A stretch of 64,000 nt of DNA from JASLPR01 sp964496475 (GTDB lineage Bacteria; Chloroflexota; UBA11872; VXNJ01). The stretch's first letter is position 1, and every line of letters starts with the position of its first letter. Position numbers and translations under genes: made by a program. This document shows, piece after piece, positions 26,650-34,456 of the stretch. The notes beneath the pieces were generated by a model that saw nothing but the letters and a program-made list of their open reading frames with translations, made no database searches and was not told the DNA's origin. Location of the stretch: assembly GCA_964496475.1 (NCBI GenBank), contig CAZBZS010000004.1, positions 1 to 64,000 on the forward strand, given 5' to 3'.

Positions 26650-27606
26650 TTGGTCGGCTCGGCGGACAGAGACGGTGCTGCCGTTGAGCCCGGCGCGGCC
26701 CTGGATTTCAAGGCCGAGATCGCACGGTTTCTGGATTATTTGCGGCGATCGCGGGGGCTCTCTCGAAACACGCTGGCGGCCTATGGTAATGACCTCGGGC
26801 AGTTCGCGAAATTTCTGGGTCAACAAGGGGCGTCGAGTTGGGACGTGCCGGCCAGCACGATCTCGGCATTCTTGGAGATGTTGGTTGGGCGCGAATACGC
26901 CCCGTCATCCCAGGCTCGGAAATTAGCGGCAATAAAGGCGATGTATCGATACCTGGTGTCGGTGAACGCGGTGGCGCATGATCCGAGCAAGGGCATCGGT
27001 GGGGCCCGGGTCGTCAAGCAACGTCCGAATATAATTTCGGTGGGAGAGGTGGACCGGCTACTGGCGGCGGCAGCCGCTAGCTCATCGCCGGAGGGCTACC
27101 GGGACAGCGGCATGCTGGAACTGCTGTACGCGACCGGGATGCGGGTGAGCGAGATCGTGGCTCTCAATGACATCGACCTAGACATTCGGAACCTGCGGGT
27201 CATCTGTGGTAAGGGCACCAACCGGGAACGGCAAATCCCGTTCGGCCCGAGAGTCGTGCAGGCGCTGGGGAGTTACCTCAACCAGGCCCGGAACAAATTA
27301 CTGGGCGGGCGGCAGGCCTCCGCCCTGTTTCTTAATCATCGAGGTCGAAGACTGACGCGGCAGGGGTTCTGGCTCATCATCAAGGGGCATGCTCGGGAAG
27401 CGGGAATCTCAAACTTGATAACCCCACACACCCTGCGGCATTCGTTCGCCACCCATCAATTGCGCAATGATGGGACGATCCCGGAGGTTCAGTCGGTGCT
27501 GGGTCATGCCAGTCCGGCGACGACCCAGGTATACTTGGAACTTGCGCGGGAATCGGGAGGCATCAGCGGACCGTTGCCGGGCTCCCAACCCCGTTCCTCC
27601 GACTGA
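26650..27606 (+). CDS. xerD: Tyrosine recombinase XerC/XerD
   Basis: 318 residues with a SAM-like core-binding N-terminus (FLDYLRRSRGLSRNTLAAYGNDL) and the catalytic domain. The catalytic residues are Arg in ATGMRVSEI, Lys in GKGTNRERQIP, His-x-x-Arg in TPHTLRHSFATH, His in VLGHASP and Tyr in TTQVYLEL. The length and lack of nearby mobile-element features favour the chromosome-dimer resolvase over an integrase, but XerC and XerD cannot be told apart here. A TTG start at 26650 lies 3 nt after the cyclase stop. Confidence 0.9.
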   Translation: MVGSADRDGAAVEPGAALDFKAEIARFLDYLRRSRGLSRNTLAAYGNDLGQFAKFLGQQGASSWDVPASTISAFLEMLVGREYAPSSQARKLAAIKAMYRYLVSVNAVAHDPSKGIGGARVVKQRPNIISVGEVDRLLAAAAASSSPEGYRDSGMLELLYATGMRVSEIVALNDIDLDIRNLRVICGKGTNRERQIPFGPRVVQALGSYLNQARNKLLGGRQASALFLNHRGRRLTRQGFWLIIKGHAREAGISNLITPHTLRHSFATHQLRNDGTIPEVQSVLGHASPATTQVYLELARESGGISGPLPGSQPRSSD

Positions 27607-27616
27607 ATAGACGCGG

Positions 27617-28465
27617 GTGAGCGTCCGGCCGAAGGCCGATTACCCGGCTGAGGTTCTGGTAGCCGCCGAATTCATTGCTGGCAGGTGCACGGACTCGCCG
27701 CGACTCGGGGTGGTGCTTGGCAGCGGTATCGGTGCGGCTGGTGATGGCTGGGACATCGGGGGTTGCATTCAGTACGCGGACATTCCCAACTTCCCGACGA
27801 GCTCGGTGGCCGGACACGCCGGTGAATTGCTGACAGGCCGGATTGGCGAGACGCCGGCGTTGATCATGAGCGGACGCTCACACTTCTACGAATCCGGCTC
27901 GATGGCCCAGCTTGCGTTTGCGATTCGCAGCCTGTGCGCGTGTGACATCAACGCTCTGATTCTCACCAACTCCGCGGGAGCGGTGTCAAGCGGGGTAGAA
28001 CCGGGCGCGGTGATGCTTATTGAGGACCACATATGCCTGCCGGCACTCACCGGACTGGGTCCGTTGGTGGGGCCAAATGTCGGGCCGGGACCGCGGTTTC
28101 CATCGATGGTGGGTGCTTACGACAACGGGCTGCTGGAGCTGGCGGCCGGGGCTGCCTCTGACCTCGAGATCGATGTCGTGAGCGGTGTCTACGCGATGGT
28201 CGGCGGTCCGAATTATGAAACTCCGGCCGAGGTGCGACTGCTAGAGACGATCGGGGTGGACGCGGTGGGCATGAGCACGGCTGCCGAGGCGATTGTGGCC
28301 ACGCACTGCGGGGTGCGGGTGCTGGGGATTTCGGTCATCACCAATAGGGCCGGGGTCCAGATGGAGGATGATGAGCACGAGACAGTCCTACGGTTGGCCG
28401 GGCGCGCAGCCAAGGACGTGGCCGGCCTAATCGAGGTCGTCGCCTTGCGGATCGGAGCCGGTTAG
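27617..28465 (+). CDS. punA: Purine nucleoside phosphorylase
   Basis: A 282-residue trimeric-type PNP with a GTG start. LGVVLGSGIGAAGDGW is the phosphate-binding loop, GRSHFYESGSMAQLAF includes the phosphate-binding His, ILTNSAGAVSSGVEPG is the base-site region, YAMVGGPNYETPAEVRLLETIGVDAVGMST contains the purine-site Glu and Met, and VITNRAGVQ carries the Asn for base recognition. It cleaves (deoxy)inosine and guanosine in purine salvage. It converges with the following gene, the two stops overlapping. Confidence 0.93.
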   Translation: MSVRPKADYPAEVLVAAEFIAGRCTDSPRLGVVLGSGIGAAGDGWDIGGCIQYADIPNFPTSSVAGHAGELLTGRIGETPALIMSGRSHFYESGSMAQLAFAIRSLCACDINALILTNSAGAVSSGVEPGAVMLIEDHICLPALTGLGPLVGPNVGPGPRFPSMVGAYDNGLLELAAGAASDLEIDVVSGVYAMVGGPNYETPAEVRLLETIGVDAVGMSTAAEAIVATHCGVRVLGISVITNRAGVQMEDDEHETVLRLAGRAAKDVAGLIEVVALRIGAG

Positions 28466-29145
28466 GAGCGCAGGCGCCAGAGCTGGCGCAGGTAGTTCCA
28501 GGCTTCGCGGAGGCCGGCCTTGCTCTGTTCGGCGTGGCGCCGTTCGAACGCGAAGGGAATGTCCGCGACATCGCGCGCATGGCCCCGCACCAGGATTTCC
28601 AGCAAGATCTTGTAACCCAACGGTCGCAGATGGGCGTTCTCGATCACCGAGCGCTTGAAAAGGAAATACCCGCTGAGCGGATCGGAGGTGACCTTCGTCA
28701 CGGGCAGGAGGAGGTATGCGGCCAGCCGGGTGACCTTGCTGGCGAGACGCCGTTGCGGTCCGGAAAGGCCGGAATCCCATCCCCCCGGCGCGTAACGGCT
28801 GGCTACGACCAAATCCGCACCGCCCTGCAGCCGTTCCAACAGCCGGGGGAGTATCTCCGGCGGATGCTGGAGGTCGCCGTCCATGACCGCGAGGGTGTCG
28901 GTGGTGACCATGGGCAGGGCGGCGACGACGGCGGAAGCGAGCCCGCGCCCGGCCTCGCGATAGGACAGGCGAATTCGGGGATCGGCGTCGGAGGCCCGCC
29001 GGATGATGTCGGTGGTGGCGTCGGCGCTGTCGTCGGCGAACACGATCTGGTAGTCGATCCCGGTCAACGCCCGGTCGATGGCGGCAATGAGCGGCTCGAT
29101 GTTGTCGGCCTCGTTAAAGGTTGGGACTATGACGGACAGGTGCAT
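28462..29145 (-). CDS. Family 2 glycosyltransferase, polyprenyl-phosphate mannose/glucose synthase (DPM1-like)
   Basis: 227 residues. SVIVPTFNEADNIEPLIAAIDRAL opens the fold, FADDSADATTDII follows, and MDGDLQHPPEILPRLLERL is the DXD-type metal site. VVASRYAPGGWDSGLSG and SDPLSGYFLFKRSVIENAHLRPLGYKILLEILVRG are hallmarks of the DPM1-like group. No C-terminal membrane helices are seen. It would transfer a sugar from a nucleotide donor to polyprenyl phosphate and so could supply lipid-linked sugar to the PMT-like enzymes at 5.5-7.8 and 44-48 kb; that link is inference. Confidence 0.9.
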   Translation of the reverse strand: MHLSVIVPTFNEADNIEPLIAAIDRALTGIDYQIVFADDSADATTDIIRRASDADPRIRLSYREAGRGLASAVVAALPMVTTDTLAVMDGDLQHPPEILPRLLERLQGGADLVVASRYAPGGWDSGLSGPQRRLASKVTRLAAYLLLPVTKVTSDPLSGYFLFKRSVIENAHLRPLGYKILLEILVRGHARDVADIPFAFERRHAEQSKAGLREAWNYLRQLWRLRS

Positions 29146-29290
29146 GATTCTCTACCCTAGATGGGGGCAAATTATTGGGTGTGACGTTACTGACGAAGAC
29201 GGGAGTGGTTGGGGTGGGATCGACCTCCCATCTTCTCCTAAAAACGGATAGTGTCGGCGAGATTCGCCAAGCCGACTGGAGCAGCAGACT

Positions 29291-29790
29291 GTGAAGGCAG
29301 TGATCATGGCAGGCGGGGAAGGTTCCCGCTTGAGACCGCTCACCGCGAATCGTCCCAAGCCGATGGTGCTGGTGGCGAATCTGCCGGCGATGGAGCACAT
29401 TATTCTGCGTTCTGTGGAAACACGGAATTCGTGAGGTCGTGGCCACGGTCTACTACGAAGCCTGGGTCATACAAGATTACTGCCGTGACGGTCGGTATTT
29501 TGACATGCGGCTGCACTATGCGGTGGAGGATAAACCGCTGGGCACGGCGGAGAGCGTGCGCCTAGCCAGGGAAATACTGGATGAGACTTTCTTGGTCGTA
29601 AGCGGAGACGCAGTCACCAACTTCGAACTTAACCGGGTGGTCGAATTCCACAGAGCTCGGGATGCGGCCGCGACTCTGACGCTGTACCGGGTTGAGAATC
29701 CGCTGGAGTACGGCGCTGTGGTGACGGACGACGACGGCCGGCTGCTCCGGTTTCAGGAGACACCGACGTGGGGCGAAGTGCTGAGCGACC
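29291..29790 (+). pseudogene. NDP-sugar pyrophosphorylase (mannose-1-phosphate guanylyltransferase-like) remnant
   Basis: GTG 29291 opens VKAVIMAGGEGSRLRPLTANRPKPM, the nucleotide-binding signature. About 40 codons in, the frame breaks near 29405-29425; an extra base restores HGIREVVATVYYEAWVIQDY in another frame, and homology continues through DKPLGTAESVRLAREILDETFLVVSGDAVTNF to PTWGEVLSD near 29790. There the pyrophosphorylase match stops abruptly and FlhB-like sequence begins. Both the frameshift and the loss of the remaining two thirds mark it as broken, or as an assembly misjoin. Confidence 0.75.
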
Positions 29791-29791
29791 G

Positions 29792-30089
29792 CGCCGCAAA
29801 CGTCCCCCGGGCAGCAAATCGACGGCGGCGTTGCACTATGAGATCGGAGGCGAAGCCCCCCGAGTGGTGGCCTCCGGCCACGGTTTTATCGCTGAAAAAT
29901 ATCATCGCGCTGGCAAAAGAGCACGGCCTGAAGATTCATGAGGATCCGGACCTGGCACAGGTTCTGGCGGAGCTCGACCTTGGGTCGGTGATCCCACTGG
30001 AGATCTACCAAGTGGTAGCCGAAGTTCTGGCTTATGTCTACCGGGCGAATGCGTCGGCAGACCGGCTACCCGCCGCGTCTTCAAGGTAA
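29792..30089 (+). pseudogene. FlhB C-terminal-domain protein remnant, frameshifted
   Basis: In the frame of 29792, ALHYEIGGEAPRVVASGHGFIAEK appears, and after a +1 shift at the A5T run (29895-29900) the sequence continues as IIALAKEHGLKIHEDPDLAQVLAELDLG, then VIPLEIYQVVAEVLAYVYRAN. This is the cytoplasmic domain of FlhB/EscU-type export switch proteins, as also found in stand-alone FlhB-like genes. No start codon fits, because the upstream sequence is the truncated pyrophosphorylase. A relic of a flagellar or type III export gene is the best reading. Confidence 0.7.
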
Positions 30090-30146
30090 CCAGAATCTCG
30101 CCGCTTTCGCAGTATCGTCGCTGCGCCGCTCCCGGCCGCGTTTGCC

Positions 30147-31073
30147 CTAGCGCTGGCCCGCCTGTTGACCCGTCATCAGGCGTCGGTAACTGTCGTGGCG
30201 CGCCGGCTCGATAACACCCGCGTCTACCGCCGCCTGGACCGCGCATCCATCCTCGACTAGGTGGGTGCACCAGCGGTTGTCACATTGGCCCAGAAACTCG
30301 CGGAATTCGGCGAAGCAGTAGTCGAGATCCTCTTTATCGACATCCTCCAGTCCGAATGACCGCAGCCCTGGAACGTCCACCACCCAGCGCCCTCCATCCA
30401 GTTCGAAGGCCTCGCTGCTGGTGGTTGCGTGTCTGCCTTTGCCAGTGGAAGCGCTCACAGCCAGGGTCTTGAGATCGTGGCGACCCGTCAGGGCGGTGAT
30501 CAACGAAGTCTTGCCCGCCCCCGATGGGCCGACGAAAGCAGTCAGCCCGGCGGGTAGGGAATCCCGAAGGGCCTCAACGCCGTCGCCGGCTGGCGCGCAG
30601 GTTTTCAACACTCGATAGCCCGCCCGCTGATAGGCCCCGGCTATCGCCGCCAGCTCGGACTGGTCGGTCACGAGGTCGATCTTGTTTACACACACCTGCG
30701 CGGCAAGTTCCGCATGCTCGGCGGACACCAGCATTCGATCCAGCAGCCGCAGACGCCGGGGCCGCATGGCCGGGTCGGATTCCACCGCCGGAATCACGAA
30801 AATGGCCATCGCCAGATTCGCGGCCACTTCACGGCGCACCGTTCGGCCATGGGCGATGGTCGTGCGTTGCAGCATTGATTCCCTGGGCAGAATCTCGTCC
30901 AGCACGATAGTTCCCGAATGGACGGTGAGCCGCACCCAGTCGCCGACTCGTACCGGGTTCTTCCCGCCAGCCTCTCTGATGGTTCCGCCACGAACGTGAA
31001 ATTGCACTCGATTGCCGTCCACCTCCGCCTCGCATTCGGTTCGGCTTACGCGGACTACGGTGCCTTCAACCAA
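30147..31073 (-). CDS. rsgA: Ribosome small-subunit-dependent GTPase A
   Basis: A 308-residue circularly permuted GTPase. The N-terminal OB domain (GTVVRVSRTECEAEVDG...GDWVRLTV) is followed by the G4 element CVNKIDLV placed before the P-loop AFVGPSGAGKTSLI, then G2 TGKGRHATTS and G3 VDVPGLRSFGL. The C-terminal zinc motif is CDNRWCTHLVEDGCAV (C-x4-C-x-H-x5-C). It matures the 30S subunit, with GTPase activity triggered by the ribosome. The start is a TTG at 31073 with a weak ribosome-binding site. Confidence 0.92.
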   Translation of the reverse strand: MVEGTVVRVSRTECEAEVDGNRVQFHVRGGTIREAGGKNPVRVGDWVRLTVHSGTIVLDEILPRESMLQRTTIAHGRTVRREVAANLAMAIFVIPAVESDPAMRPRRLRLLDRMLVSAEHAELAAQVCVNKIDLVTDQSELAAIAGAYQRAGYRVLKTCAPAGDGVEALRDSLPAGLTAFVGPSGAGKTSLITALTGRHDLKTLAVSASTGKGRHATTSSEAFELDGGRWVVDVPGLRSFGLEDVDKEDLDYCFAEFREFLGQCDNRWCTHLVEDGCAVQAAVDAGVIEPARHDSYRRLMTGQQAGQR

Positions 31074-31184
31074 CGTTTTCGGACCAGTTCTGTACTTGGA
31101 CGTCCACCATACGGGCCAATTTCGGATATGCGATCGCCTTGCCGACCGGAGTCGCGGCCCGCCACCTCACCGCACCATAAAGAG

Positions 31185-31577
31185 CTATCGTCGGCCGAAG
31201 GCCTTTTTGCGCCAGGCGGTTGCGGCGGCCCCAACGGCCAAAGCGGTCAGGGAAGTCAGACCGAGTAAGAGTGGCCACGACGTACCGTCGGTCACGCTGC
31301 CGGCGAAGGTTCGGGGCAATTCGATCACAATTGGCGCGCCGGGGCGGAACTGGATCGGCGCCACCGGCTGGCTGGCGGCCACGATTCCGGTGGTACCCTC
31401 GCCCACCGGAACCACCGATTTGATGGTCTGGGTGGCATTGTTTATCACGGTTACGACATCGGTGTCGTCGGATTCATCGGCGATAACAACCGTGCCGACG
31501 CCGTTGGCGGCGATCGTGCCGGTAATCAGCAACACGGTCACCAACAACAGCGCGAAAATGGTCAGTCTCTTCTTCAA
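31185..31577 (-). CDS. Membrane-anchored secreted protein of unknown function
   Basis: TTG 31577 with AGGAG 5-6 nt upstream gives about 130 residues. KKRLTIFALLLVTVLLITGTIA is a signal peptide or anchor. The middle (~65 residues) is rich in T, V and acidic residues (VIADESDDTDVVTVINNATQTIKSVVPVG), and the C-terminus is a second membrane helix with a basic end (LALAVGAAATAWRKKAFGRR-like). The layout resembles a cell-surface sorting signal, but there is no LPxTG. No family is recognised. Confidence 0.65.
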   Translation of the reverse strand: MKKRLTIFALLLVTVLLITGTIAANGVGTVVIADESDDTDVVTVINNATQTIKSVVPVGEGTTGIVAASQPVAPIQFRPGAPIVIELPRTFAGSVTDGTSWPLLLGLTSLTALAVGAAATAWRKKAFGRR

Positions 31578-31696
31578 CTTTTCTCCTGAACCGCCTACCC
31601 CACCTGCGGGAGTGAACACTTTACATAATAACCCACGTTGGAGCCAAGAGAGGCGCGCCAAACCTGTAACCTAATAGTCGGCAGAGTGGACTGACG

Positions 31697-31726
31697 GGAC
31701 AGTCCCTGTATGTCGACGAATCGACA
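31697..31726 (+). other. Two adjacent hairpins upstream of terC-like gene
   Basis: GGGA-CAG-TCCC (31696-31706) and TGTCGA-CGAA-TCGACA (31711-31726, a perfect 6-bp stem with a tetraloop) lie in the 327-base spacer between the small membrane protein and the TerC-like gene. They may be part of a structured RNA or a terminator remnant. The yybP-ykoY Mn riboswitch often precedes terC, but its conserved core was not seen. Confidence 0.3.
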
Positions 31727-31904
31727 ACGGGCACCCCGGGCAATTAGTCTCGGGATTTGTATTGCCTCCTTCAGAAGATAGCGATGGATTAGGGATGTTT
31801 TGCTGCAACAGGTAGTCGCCAATGGCCCGGTAAATGAGCGTGCACGGTTGGTGATCGCCGCGCTCCTCGCGGCCCGGTTCAAGACTTGACGGTTAACTCG
31901 CCCA

Positions 31905-32633
31905 ATGGACGGTGAGCTCGGCTCCGGCGGCATGACCGCCGGCCTAATTCAGATCATCTTCTTCGACCTGATTCTTAGCGGCGACAACGCGGTGGTCATC
32001 GGAGTTGTGGCGGGGCGCCTACCGGGCCGGCAGCGCCGGCTGGCGATTCTGTTCGGCGCCGGGGCGGCAGTGGTGCTGCGGATAATCTTCGCCGCAATCG
32101 CGACGGTGCTCTTCACCGTGCCCGCCCTTGCAGCCGTCGGTGGGGTGGCGCTGCTCTATATAGGCGTGCGTCTGCTCGAACCGCAACCCGAGGATGGCGA
32201 AGGCCATCAGGCGGCCGGCTCGCTGAGGGAGGCCATTCAGCTCATCATCCTCGCGGATGTGGTGATGAGCCTGGACAACGTGCTCACGATAGCCGGCGCG
32301 GCCCGGGGCCACGTTGGCCTACTGATCTTCGGACTGGTGGTGTCCATGCCCCTGCTGTTCGTCGGCGCTCAGATGATCGCCATCGTCGCCAGTAGAGCTC
32401 CACTGGTGATTTACTTGGGCAGCGCCCTGGTTTTCCGGATTGCGGTCGTGTTGATCATCGAGGACCCGGTGATATCACCGCTCTGGGGGGAGAGCTTCTT
32501 TATCGAGCACATCATGCCGTGGATCGTGGCATTGGCCGGACCGACCGCCTACCTTGTGCAGGCCAGAATGCGGGGACGGCCTACCATCCCGATCTGGGTA
32601 AATCCATTCGACGGACGGAAGGGCGTCGCTTAG
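31905..32633 (+). CDS. TerC family integral membrane protein (YjbE-type)
   Basis: 242 residues with about seven membrane helices. FFDLILSGDNAVVIGVVAGRL and LADVVMSLDNVLTIAGAARGHV are the paired helices with conserved Asp and Asn residues typical of TerC (SGDNA/SLDNV). GGVALLYIGVRLL and GLVVSMPLLFVGAQMI follow. Members export Mn2+ or act in metalation of secreted enzymes and tellurite resistance. The start could also be the ATG at 31932. The gene stands alone. Confidence 0.88.
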   Translation: MDGELGSGGMTAGLIQIIFFDLILSGDNAVVIGVVAGRLPGRQRRLAILFGAGAAVVLRIIFAAIATVLFTVPALAAVGGVALLYIGVRLLEPQPEDGEGHQAAGSLREAIQLIILADVVMSLDNVLTIAGAARGHVGLLIFGLVVSMPLLFVGAQMIAIVASRAPLVIYLGSALVFRIAVVLIIEDPVISPLWGESFFIEHIMPWIVALAGPTAYLVQARMRGRPTIPIWVNPFDGRKGVA

Positions 32634-32807
32634 TGAGCGCCAGAGGCGATCGAGGCCCGGACTGGGTACCAACTTAGAAGCGCTGGCGTCTGGTCGCCCG
32701 ACGGTGACGGCCCCCGTGAAAATACCAGAATGCCGTTGCGCCGCGGTCGATCGAGCGATAGTGTCTGGGAAAGAGGCTAAACCTATCGATTTCTGCGAAA
32801 CAGGTAC

Positions 32808-33680
32808 TTGAGAGTAATCCCAGCGAATCCCCGCGGATATTGTCACGGCGTGGTCACGGCCCTCCGCATGGCCCGGGAAATCGCGGCCGCCGAGCCAGGC
32901 CCTTTCTACATGCTCGGCTATCTGGTGCACAACGAACATCTGACCGGCGAGCTGGAAGAATTGGGAATCACCCTGATCGACGCGGACGACCGGATGGCCG
33001 GGCTTGAGGGTATCAGCGAGGGCACGGTCATCTTCACTGCCCACGGAATTTCACCGTCGGTGCGGGCAAAGGCGAAGGAGCTGGGATTGAACTGCGTGGA
33101 CACCACCTGCTCCGACGTGCAGAGGACCCACGATCTCATAAACGATCTGGTGGGCGATGGCTACCAGATCGTTTATGTTGGCCGCCGGGGACACCCCGAG
33201 GCGCTAGGCTGCATCGGCGAAGCGCCTGACGCGGTGCATCTCGTGGAAGGTTCGGAAGATGTGGCGGCGCTCGATCTAGATTCGCGGCCGGTCGCGGTCA
33301 CTACGCAAACAACGTTGAGCGTCTGGGACACCGCCGGCGTCATTCGCTCGATCAAAGAGCGATTTCCGGCTGCCGAAGTCTTTAATGAAATCTGCGCGGC
33401 CACTCAGGACCGGCAGGAGGCGATTGTGGAAGTTGCCGCGGAGGCCGATCTGGTTCTGGTGGTCGGTAGCCGTCGCAGTTCGAACTCGCAGCGTCTGGTC
33501 GAGGTGACCCGGCAGCGTACCGGCAAACCGGCTTACCTGATCGACTCGGTCGCCGAAATCGATGCCGCTTGGCTTACGGACTGCAAGGTTGTGGCGGTGT
33601 CGTCCGGAGCGTCCACTCCATCACCGCTCACGCGCGAAGTCATCCGCCGGCTGGAAGCGATGCCTGCTGCCGCGGACTAG
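32808..33680 (+). CDS. ispH: 4-hydroxy-3-methylbut-2-enyl diphosphate reductase
   Basis: A 290-residue last enzyme of the MEP isoprenoid pathway. The three cluster-binding cysteines are in NPRGYCHGVV, DTTCSDVQRTH and NEICAATQDRQ. The substrate-site regions are YLVHNEHLTGELEELG, FTAHGISPSV, GRRGHPEALG, TQTTLSVWDT and SRRSSNSQRLVEV, with SSGASTPSPLTREVI at the end. A TTG start at 32808 is the only in-frame option near the family start. The stop overlaps that of the next gene in a CTAG. Confidence 0.94.
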   Translation: MRVIPANPRGYCHGVVTALRMAREIAAAEPGPFYMLGYLVHNEHLTGELEELGITLIDADDRMAGLEGISEGTVIFTAHGISPSVRAKAKELGLNCVDTTCSDVQRTHDLINDLVGDGYQIVYVGRRGHPEALGCIGEAPDAVHLVEGSEDVAALDLDSRPVAVTTQTTLSVWDTAGVIRSIKERFPAAEVFNEICAATQDRQEAIVEVAAEADLVLVVGSRRSSNSQRLVEVTRQRTGKPAYLIDSVAEIDAAWLTDCKVVAVSSGASTPSPLTREVIRRLEAMPAAAD

Positions 33681-34234
33681 TCCCGTCGAAGAACCTCGCG
33701 CACAGCATCCCAGCTAAACGGCCTTCCGTCGGTAAGTCGTGCCCCGGCGTCGGTGAATGGAATTCGACCCTCGTCTTCGGGATCGTATAGCCGGGTCGGG
33801 AAGTTCGTCAGAATCGCCCTTCCGGACGGAGACACGACGAATCCGTGGTGAACGCGCTCGGGGATCATCAGCGCGTACTGGCCGTCCGGACCCTGCGCGG
33901 AGCCCATCGGAAAAAGATTGATCAGCCCTTCGGTGGAGGAGCCGGGCCGAGGATCGTGCGCGCCCACCACCAGCTCGCCATCTATCACCACAAACCGGTC
34001 CCGCTGGTGCTGGTGGACGTGCCACTGATCCTCGTCTCGGGCTACACCGGCCCGGGTGACCGAGTAGTAGGTCTGTTTGAACGGCAGTATGTCGGCGTCA
34101 TAGAAGTCCGCCCAATCGACTTTGAGAGTCTCCACCAAGGTGCCGCGATCGTCGGAGTTGACCCGTAGCCTTCTGACCTTGATACCGTCGATATGTGATT
34201 CAGGATCAAAGGGATCGGTGAACTGAACGGCCAT
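33677..34234 (-). CDS. RmlC-like cupin (dTDP-4-dehydrorhamnose 3,5-epimerase family)
   Basis: 185 residues. The RmlC fold is shown by DDRGTLVETLKVDW, FKQTYYSVTRAGVARDEDQWHVHQHQRDRFVVIDGELVVGAHDPR and MIPERVHHGFVVSP. In RmlC the catalytic His is in the 'xxRGxHxH' stretch; here the text WHVHQHQRD differs, so it may be an epimerase for another NDP-sugar or a sugar-binding cupin. No rmlA, rmlB or rmlD lies nearby. It is transcribed away from the TPP-enzyme gene. Confidence 0.78.
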   Translation of the reverse strand: MAVQFTDPFDPESHIDGIKVRRLRVNSDDRGTLVETLKVDWADFYDADILPFKQTYYSVTRAGVARDEDQWHVHQHQRDRFVVIDGELVVGAHDPRPGSSTEGLINLFPMGSAQGPDGQYALMIPERVHHGFVVSPSGRAILTNFPTRLYDPEDEGRIPFTDAGARLTDGRPFSWDAVREVLRRD

Positions 34235-34281
34235 ATTTTGGTCTTGCCCGCACCTTTCGCGCCGGGGTTATCAACACTCAG

Positions 34282-34419
34282 ACACGCGACGTGTGTCAGC
34301 GTGGACGGGTAGAACATACCACTCTTGACTCTGCCGTCCCCGGCAGTCTGAAGCAGTCACTCGAAACGAGTACACTTTCCGTGACCGCCGGCCCGGAGAC
34401 CGGACTGGCCGGTTTTGTT
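34282..34419 (+). ncRNA. Structured leader with four hairpins upstream of the TPP enzyme
   Basis: Perfect stems follow one another: ACACG-CGA-CGTGT (34282-34294), CTGCCG-TCCC-CGGCAG (34331-34346), ACTCG-AAA-CGAGT (34359-34371), and CCGGCC...GGCCGG (34388-34412) with an inner CGG/CCG pair, followed directly by TTTTGTTG. The last one looks like an intrinsic terminator 45 nt before the start codon, which would suit attenuation or a riboswitch. No known riboswitch core was recognised. Part of it may instead be operator DNA for the divergent promoters. Confidence 0.4.
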
Positions 34420-34456
34420 GGGGGTTTCCGTAGTTGCTCTGAAAAGAGGGTCCTGC

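Noticed and set aside
31185..31577. Sortase-anchored surface protein
   Set aside because: The C-terminal helix and basic tail resemble a sorting signal, but there is no LPxTG-like motif.
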